The translations under genes were made by a program, and so were the position numbers. The notes under the pieces were generated by a model. It ran no database searches and was not told the DNA's origin. It saw only the letters and a program-made list of their open reading frames with translations. Shown here one piece after another: positions 57,114-64,000 of a stretch of DNA of 64,000 bases. The stretch spans positions 6,421,001 through 6,485,000 of the forward strand of contig NC_134013.1 in assembly GCF_040712315.1 (NCBI RefSeq). Direction: 5' to 3'. Every line of letters starts with the position of its first letter. Position 1 is the first letter of the stretch. This DNA comes from Castanea sativa. Its lineage: Eukaryota > Streptophyta > Magnoliopsida > Fagales > Fagaceae.

Positions 57114-57834
57114 AGTAAATTTAAATATTTCAAGGAGACACTTTGATCTTTGGTGATCAACACCATTTATGTAAATCTTCTCTTCATTTATATCCAATTT
57201 ATTGCTTTCTATTAATTTTAGGTCAAAATCAACCATCATAATAATAATAAAAATATCATGTAAAAAACCTATGGGTAATCACAACTATTTTTTATAATAT
57301 TCGATATTACATAATATCTAAGATGGTGACTCAATAAAGTAATATCGCTTTCATGGAATAAAATCCCCTCCATTTAGTTTGGTATCCATTTCAAGTTCTT
57401 TCATAGGACTTGAAATGGAGAGGATAATTTTTCCCTTTTCATGTAGAACTACTGTTAACATCATTTTTACCTTAACTCTAAACTTTTCTGTTAGAAAAGT
57501 GTAGAAATCTAAATGGGCTATAAGGCTCTTGACAACATCTCTTTTATTGCACACTAATAGTTGTAGAAAAAATGTCATGAACTTGTAATTCAACTATCAT
57601 TTTCTAATGTTTGGACTTGTTATGTTAAAATCCTCCACCCCCAAATCTTATATTAAAAAAGAAAAAGAAAAACTATATTCTACACCTTTTTTTTTCTTTA
57701 TTTATTATTATTTATTTTTAATAGTAACTACAATCACACATCCTTGATCCTTGGCCTGTTTGGCAGTGATTTTTGAACAACAATTTTTAGTGTTTAAACA
57801 ACAATAACACTTACTAGCTAACCTCATCACACGC
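57114..57834. other. Spacer between SINE and inverted repeat
   Basis: AT-rich with no gene. The phrase TTTTTAGTGTTTAAACAACAATAACAC near 57798-57825 may be the outer end of the inverted repeat or of a separate small element. Confidence 0.45.
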
Positions 57835-58224
57835 CCGTAGCAAAAAAAAAAAAATCTATGTTTTTTTTATTTTATATATATAATTTTTATTTTGAGAATC
57901 TAATTTATAAGTGGATAAATAAATTTAAAAATCAACAGGAGAGTGACCCTATTTTTTAGGCAATATTTTAGTGGAAGTTAGGGTTACATTTTTATCGAAT
58001 TGTCATTTAGTTTTGTCTCTACTTAAACATAGGGATGTAGGGGTTTTTTAGAACAAAAAAATCTGGTCCAAACAGGGGAAGCCCCTTGTTTATTATTATT
58101 ATTTTTTTTTTTGTAAAAGTTAATAATTTGAATTAATTACAATCTGAGATTACTACATTTTTCAATCACAAAAAATCTAGGAGTGTGATGCAAATTATAA
58201 TGGATGCAAATTATTAACCTTTAC

Positions 58225-58256
<32 letters not shown>

Positions 58257-60795
58257 TATAGAAGAGCAATTTGAAAACCATAAGGAGAGTAGTCCCTGTT
58301 TTGTAGGTAACGTTTTAGTGAGAGTTAAAGATGTATTTACTTATATAAAAAAAAGTGTATATATCTATTTAGTTTAGTTTTTTTTTTTGGATAACTATTT
58401 TTTTATTTTTTATTTAGTTTTGTTTTTGGATAAACATGGGATGTTTTTTTTTTAAGGAAAAAAACAACAGTAATGTGGGTTGTTTAACTTATTTTTCTAT
58501 TTTTAAAAAAAACAATAATCGTATAGTTACTTTGAAGCGGGTTAGTGGAAGAGTGTTCCTATTTTGTAGGCAACATTTTAATGCAAGTTAGACATGTATT
58601 TTTACCAGACAATCCTTTAGTTTTGTCTCTACTTAAATCTAGGGGTGTAAGGGTATTTTGGAACAAAAAAAAAATCCAGTCCAAACAGGGATAATCTAAA
58701 AGTTCACCTCCACATTCAGGAACAACTTCTTATATTCTACAAACAAATAAAATATTTGTGCATTACTATAAAAATAAAATAACCCTTCTATTTCAATCTC
58801 ACCTTTCTTTCACATATTACTCTTTTTCAGATATATATTTATGTTTCTGGAATATGGTTACATTTGCTTCAAGTTGATTAGAATATTGTTGCTTCCACTC
58901 AAACAGTGGTGTGAATATGATTAATAGTAGGACCAGCCCTAACATAACACGTCCTACAATCAACTTACATGTTGAAGCCAGAATTAAGAATAGTTTTTAG
59001 AGCATATAACTGAACAAAACTGATCCATTTTTTAGACTTTCAATAAATAAATGAATACAGCACCCCTTCCCCCCCCCCCCCCCCCCCCCCCACCAAAAAT
59101 AAAAGACATAAATCAATTGGATCAATAGTTTTGCACCATTTTTGTAGGCACTATTTTACGTGGGAATTAAAAAAAATTTAATTTTTTTACTTTCAGACTC
59201 TAAATCATGTTAAAAAAATAAGGTTTTTTTTTTTCCTAAACTCTAAGTCAGAGTTCAACTATTTTTTTTTTAAATATCAATTTGAGTTTAAAAAAAAGTA
59301 GTTTTTGTTCAAATAAAACTCATATTTGAATTTTGAACAAACTAACACGAATGTAAGAAAATGTGAGTGTTTTTTTTTTAATTTTTAAATACAATGTAAA
59401 AAACGTGTGGTTAGTAGAAAAATAGATGAAAAAAAAACACAAAATATATATCATTCCCACTCTTTAAAAAATACTCATTAATTAGAGAAAATATTAAACA
59501 CTCATCAAACTGAACAAATGAAGAAAAGAAAAGATTAAAAAAGAAAGGATAAGATAAGATAAGATAATGATATGGAAAGAATAATGATAAGAAAGTAAGG
59601 AGGTCAAATATAAACCAAATTCTACCATAATATTGTAATCAAATAAAAACAAATGTATACCTATACAAACAAAATATATTTGAAGTAGAGTTTGAAAAAG
59701 TGTGATCCTAGTTTGAATAAGTTTTCTGCTAATAAAAAAACAATTGCATAAGTTTATCTCTTAAAAAGTTTGAATTTAGTTTACAATTTTTTGAAAGAGG
59801 GAAAAAAATGAATTTAGTAATTGGATAAGTGGAAAACATGGTTGGCAATTTTTTATTTTTATTTTTTAGGAGTAAAACAATAGAACGTGATAAATTTAAT
59901 CCGCTGTAAAAAGGGGGGAAAATTTTGGTTGGTAATTGAAAAGTGCAAAACATTGTTGACACTTGACATAATAAAATAAGTTTTTAAGAGTAAAACATGG
60001 GTAGGGTAACAAAATTCAGTCCCAACAAGTCCTGTTTGGACCGGATTTTTTTGGTCTAAAATACTCATACATCCCTATGTTTAAGTAGAGACAAAACTAA
60101 AAAAAAATTTGGTAAAAATACAACCCTAATTTCTACTAAAACATTGCCTAAAAAATAGAGTCACTCTCCCATTGATTTTCAAATTCATTTATTCACTTAT
60201 AAATTAGATTCTCAAAATAAAAATTATATCTATACTATTATTTAAGGAGCTTCCCCTGTTTGGATCAGATTTTTTTTTGTTCCAAAATATCCTTACACCC
60301 CTAAGTTTAAGTAGAGACAAAATTAAAGGATAATTTGGTAAAAATACATGTCTAACTTGCACTAAAACATTACCTATAGGAACACTATTCCACTTAATCA
60401 CTTCTTCAAAGTAACTATACGTTTATTATTATTATTTTTTAAACACAAAAATAAGTTAAACAATTTGCACTAAAATATTGCTTACAAAATATTCTACTAA
60501 CCCACTTCTTTAAAGTAACTATAATGTTTATTGTTTTTTTTTTAAAAATAGAAAAATAAGTTAAACAACCCATGTTATTTTTTTCCTTAAATAAACACCC
60601 CATGTTTATCCCAAAAAAAAAAAAAACTAAACTAAATAGATATATACACTTTTTTTATATATATATAAGTAGATACATTTTTAACTCCCACTCAAATGTT
60701 ACCTAAAAAAATTACAATAAATTCAAATTATTAACTTTTACACAAAAAAAAAAGAGCCTTTAGGGCGTGCTTAGAGATAGATTTTTTTTTTTTTT
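57835..60795. repeat. Long imperfect inverted repeat (possible TIR transposon)
   Basis: The left arm (about 57835-58700) and right arm (about 60040-60795) share many phrases in inverted orientation: TTTTGTCTCTACTTAAACATAGGGATGTA (split as GTCTCTACTTAAAC and AGGGATGTA) on the left matches TACATCCCTATGTTTAAGTA on the right, and GTCCAAACAGGG matches CCCTGTTTGGA. Within each arm the same 200-bp module recurs two or three times, and module order is not strictly mirrored. The centre (58700-60040) has no recognisable transposase. No target duplication was established. Confidence 0.6.
59069..59091. repeat. Poly-C run of 23
   Basis: 23 consecutive C residues, preceded by CACCCCTT. Very unusual in this AT-rich setting and prone to length error. 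Confidence 0.9.
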
Positions 60796-60998
60796 TGCTA
60801 CTACCATTAAAAAAAAAAACCTTTAATATGTGTTTCTATAGCATTCAAACATATATTTTTACAACACTAAAAACTTCACAAGAATACTTAAACATTACTA
60901 GTAAAACGGTTAAAAACACGATTTTAAAATGGAATGCGTGATACCAATTGTTTAATAAGATTTTTGAGAATATACTTCGGTTGTTGGCACTTTGTAGC

Positions 60999-61005
60999 TA
61001 TAAAA
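60999..61005 (+). promoter_or_regulatory. Probable ADR1-like gene TATA box
   Basis: TATAAAA lies 82 bp before the ATG at 61087, with a pyrimidine-rich leader (TTTTCTCTCTCTCGCACGCA) between. Distance and context suit a short 5' UTR. Confidence 0.65.
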
Positions 61006-61086
61006 CACAAACTTCCACCCGCCACAATTTTCTCTCTCTCGCACGCACAAACTCTCTCTTTCTCAGACCATTCCTCACCCGCAACC

Positions 61087-64000
61087 ATGGGTGGTGTTGT
61101 AGACCTATTCGCCGGTGAGATAACGACGGAGCTACTGAAAATGCTGTTCAACATAGCACGCAAGTCATGTCTCTGCAAGTCAAGTGCCGAGCAACTAAGC
61201 TCCACACTCGAGCAACTCAGTCCCATGGTCTACGAAATCAAGATGGCTGGAGTGGAGCTCACACCTTATCGACAAACCCAACTCAACAATCTGTACAAGA
61301 CTCTCGAAGAAGGCATCGATGTCACCCACAAGGTCCTCGCTTCGCCTCGCTGGAACGTCTACAAGAACTTGCAACTTTCAAGAAAAATGGATCAGATTGA
61401 TAAGAAAGTTTCGAGTATCTTAAAAACTATGGTTCCGATGCACGTGCTTGCTGATGTGCACCACTTGAGAGCCGATACGGCTGCGAGGTTCGACAGACTT
61501 GAAGGGTCTGCTCGGCGGCTCGAGCAGAGGCTTGGAGCTATGAGAATGGGAGGTGGTGGTGCTGAAGAGTGGGTGATAGAGGAGGCTATGAAGAGAGTGG
61601 AGCAAGAGGAGGAGAGGTGGGGTGCTGACAGTGGTTTTGTGAGTTTTGGTGTTGGGTTAGAGTTGGGAAAGAAGAGAGTGAAGGAGATGGTGTTGTCTGA
61701 GAGAGATGAGTTTCGGGTTGTTTCTATTTGTGGGATTGGTGGGTCTGGGAAAACCACCTTGGCTAGAGAGTTTTGCAAAGATGATCTTGTTCGAAGTGAG
61801 TACTGTAGATCTTAAAAGAATAAGACTTTATCATTGTTATTTTTGGTTCTTAATTGTTTTATAATTTTGGTATCTGGGTTTTGATCTGTTTGCTTAAAAG
61901 TTTCAATTTTTAGTTTTCCAGCAAATTGAGCCAAATACCACTTTTGTATCTGATTTAGATAAATGTTTCATTTCAAGTTACAACCTTTTGAGATGTGCGG
62001 AGATTTTATAACTTAAGAATACATGTAGCCGATCCTAACTAGTCTGTTGAGAATTTGATCATAAAATTTTGGGAATAAGGCTTTGATTGTTGTTGTGTAC
62101 TCCTCATGGTTAATGAGTATTGTATTATAGCGGATATTGGAAGAAGGATTTTCTAGTTTGGAAAATAAGATTGTCATAGGAAAGTACTATGTAAGGTTGT
62201 TTATTATGTTTAATATGCTCAAAATTGTACAACCAATGTGAAGGTTTGGTTCCAATGGACTCTTTTTATCACTTTGTGCAGGTTACTTCTGTGACAGGAT
62301 TCTGTTCCTGACAGTATCTCAGTCTCCAAATGTGGATCATTTGAGAGCTAAGATTTGGGGATACATTATGGGGAATGAGAATTTGGACTACAATTATATG
62401 ATTCCACAATATAATCTCCAGTATGAGGGGAGAATTCGTACCCAAACCCTGGTGGTACTGGATGACGTGTGGACACTTCCAGTGCTTGAAAAGCTTATAT
62501 TTCCAGGCTGCAAAATCCTTGTGGTTTCTCGGTTCAAATTTCCTTCTGTTACCAAGGCTACTTATGAAGTAGAATTATTGACGGAGAATGAAGCACTGTC
62601 TTTGTTCTGCCACTCTGCTTTTGGAGAAAAGTCCATGCCTCTTGGTTCTGATGAGAATCTTGTCAAGCAGGTAATATTATTTAACCTCAGTGCTTGTGTA
62701 GCAAATGGGGTTGTGTAATTTTTCAGAATTGTAATTGGTTACTTGTTTCTTGCTGATGCGCATTAAATTTGCATTCAATAGGTTGTGAGTGAGTGCAAGG
62801 GGCTTCCCTTGGCACTTAAAGTGATAGGAGCTTCGTTAAGGGATCAATCTGAATTGTTTTGGTTAGGTGCAAAGAGCAGGTTGTCTCGAAGTGAGCCTGT
62901 CTCTGAGCCCCATGAAAATAAGCTGCTTGAAAGAATGGCAGTAAGTGTTAAATTCTTGAGCAAAAAGGTCAGGGAATGTTTCTTGGATTTGGGGGCCTTC
63001 CCCGAAGACAGGAAGATTCCTCTTGAGATCCTTATCAATATGTGGGTTGAGCTTCACGATATAGATGGAAAAGAAGCTTTTGCGATTCTTCTTGAACTTT
63101 CAGACAAGAATCTCCTCACCCTGGTGAAGGAAGAGAGGTATGTAGGTTTTACTTTAGTTGTCATGAACATAGGTTGCTCTTGTTTTAGCGGTGATATGCA
63201 TTCTAAATCCTTTACTGTATTATTAATCTGGCAGAACTGGAGACATGTATAGCAGTTGCTTTGAGATCTTTGTTACTCAACATGATGTGTTGAGAGACCT
63301 TGCTCTTCATTTAAGCAATCAGGGACTCATAAATGAACACCCACGATTGCTTATGCCAAGAAGAGAGAAAGAACTTCCAAAAGAGTGGGCGAGGAATTCA
63401 GATCAGCCGTTTAATGCCCAGATCGTTTCAATTCATACAGGTATTATCATCACTCATTCTAAATTGCCTTTCTTTCTAGAGAAAAAAATTAGACTTGTTT
63501 GGTAGCTTATCCAAACAGCAATTAGAGCATAAAAGGAGCATGCATCTCAATTTTGTTGTTTTGTTAGTCTTTTTTGTGCTCACTTTCAATATGATTTCAT
63601 AATATAGGGGAAATGAATGAGATGGACTGGTTCCGATTGGATTTTCCAAAGGCTGAAGTGCTTATCCTGAACTTTTCCTCAACTGAGTACTTCTTGCCTC
63701 ACTTCATTGATAAAATGCCAAGGCTGAGGGCACTAATAGTTATAAATCATGGTTCATCCAATGCAATCCTTAAGAACCATTCTATTTTTACTAATTTGCC
63801 CAACTTGAGGAGCCTCTGGCTTGAGAAAGTTACCATCCCTCCTATATCTAAAGCTTCCATCCTGAAAAAGTTGAGGAAAATTTCCCTTGTTCTATGCAAG
63901 GTAAAAAACATCCTTGGTCAGTCAGTAGAGCTACCCCAGCTCTTCCCTTGCCTCTCAGAACTCACAATTGATCACTGTGACGATTTATTTGAGTTGCCTT
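61087..64000 (+). CDS. ADR1-like helper NLR (RPW8-NB-ARC-LRR), 3' end outside window
   Basis: Immune receptor of the RNL class, which relays signals from sensor NLRs. Exons: 61087-61795, 62282-62670, 62782-63137, 63235-63440 and 63608 onward; all GT-AG, phases consistent, about 684 residues visible. The RPW8 domain starts MGGVVDLFAGEITTELLKML and includes LADVHHLRADTAARFDRLEG. NB-ARC: P-loop GIGGSGKTTLAREF (end of exon 1), ILFLTVSQSPNVDHLRAKIW, kinase 2 LVVLDDVWTLPVLEKL, GCKILVVSRFKF, CKGLPLALKVIGASL, CFLDLGAFPEDRKIPLEILI, and QHDVLRDLALHL in place of MHD, as is usual for this class. The LRR region begins with AEVLILNFSSTEYFLPHFID and LTIDHCDDLFELP. The ATG follows a TATA box and is the first in frame after the leader. 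Similarity favours ADR1 over NRG1. No breaks; probably functional. Confidence 0.92.
62020..62105 (+). mobile_element. RTE-type 3' tail fragment in ADR1-like intron 1
   Basis: GTAGCCGATCCTAACTAGTC, AAAATTTTGGGAATAAGGCT and TTGATTGTTGTTGTG match the 3' tail phrase of RTE-type LINEs (and SINEs sharing it) known from many plants, and resemble 39405-39480. It is too short to hold coding sequence. No target duplication was established. Confidence 0.55.

Overview
This is plant nuclear DNA, from a eudicot and probably a woody one. The evidence is spliced genes with GT-AG introns, LTR retrotransposons with plant-type pol genes, LINE and SINE insertions, AT-rich spacers and microsatellites. The species cannot be fixed from the window alone. 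Only two host genes are convincing. One is a complete OSB1-like organellar single-strand DNA-binding protein gene (28322-32874, + strand, four coding exons). The other is the 5' part of an ADR1-like helper NLR immune receptor gene (61087 to the window edge, + strand, five exons seen).

Most of the rest is four Ty3/gypsy LTR retrotransposons with Tat-clade features: a second RNase H domain and an antisense extra ORF. Element 1 (512-11554) is on the - strand, element 2 (12648-24307) on the + strand, element 3 (40497-46771) is + and internally deleted, and element 4 (47130-56433) is -. Each has two LTRs with TG...CA ends, a primer binding site beginning within 3 bases of the 5' LTR, a purine tract at the 3' LTR and a target-site duplication (perfect for element 4, 4 of 5 bases for the others). 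LTR similarity suggests element 4 is the youngest, element 2 older, and elements 1 and 3 oldest. All gag and pol genes are broken.

The feature most worth attention is a shared layout. In every element gag-pol runs towards a second, oppositely oriented and spliced gene, the antisense extra ORF (aORF), placed between pol and the 3' LTR. Between the two converging 3' ends lies a tandem array with a unit near 70-80 bp (69 bp in element 4, 70 bp in element 2, about 80 bp in element 3, a dimer near 150 bp in element 1). The aORF proteins have an N-terminal gypsy-type transposon domain and a C-terminal coiled coil; those of elements 1-3 also have a proline/lysine-rich linker with NLS-like clusters. 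Intron positions are shared among elements 1-3.

Smaller insertions sit in and around the genes: a 5'-truncated LINE with an 18-bp duplication in OSB1 intron 1, an old TRIM-like Copia element in OSB1 intron 3, an RTE-type 3' fragment in ADR1 intron 1, another RTE fragment near 39.3 kb, and two SINE copies, one with an 18-bp duplication. The 57.8-60.8 kb region forms a long imperfect inverted repeat enclosing a 23-base poly-C run. The 24.3-28.3 kb and 32.9-40.5 kb spacers hold minisatellites, old duplications and a foldback element but no gene I can support.
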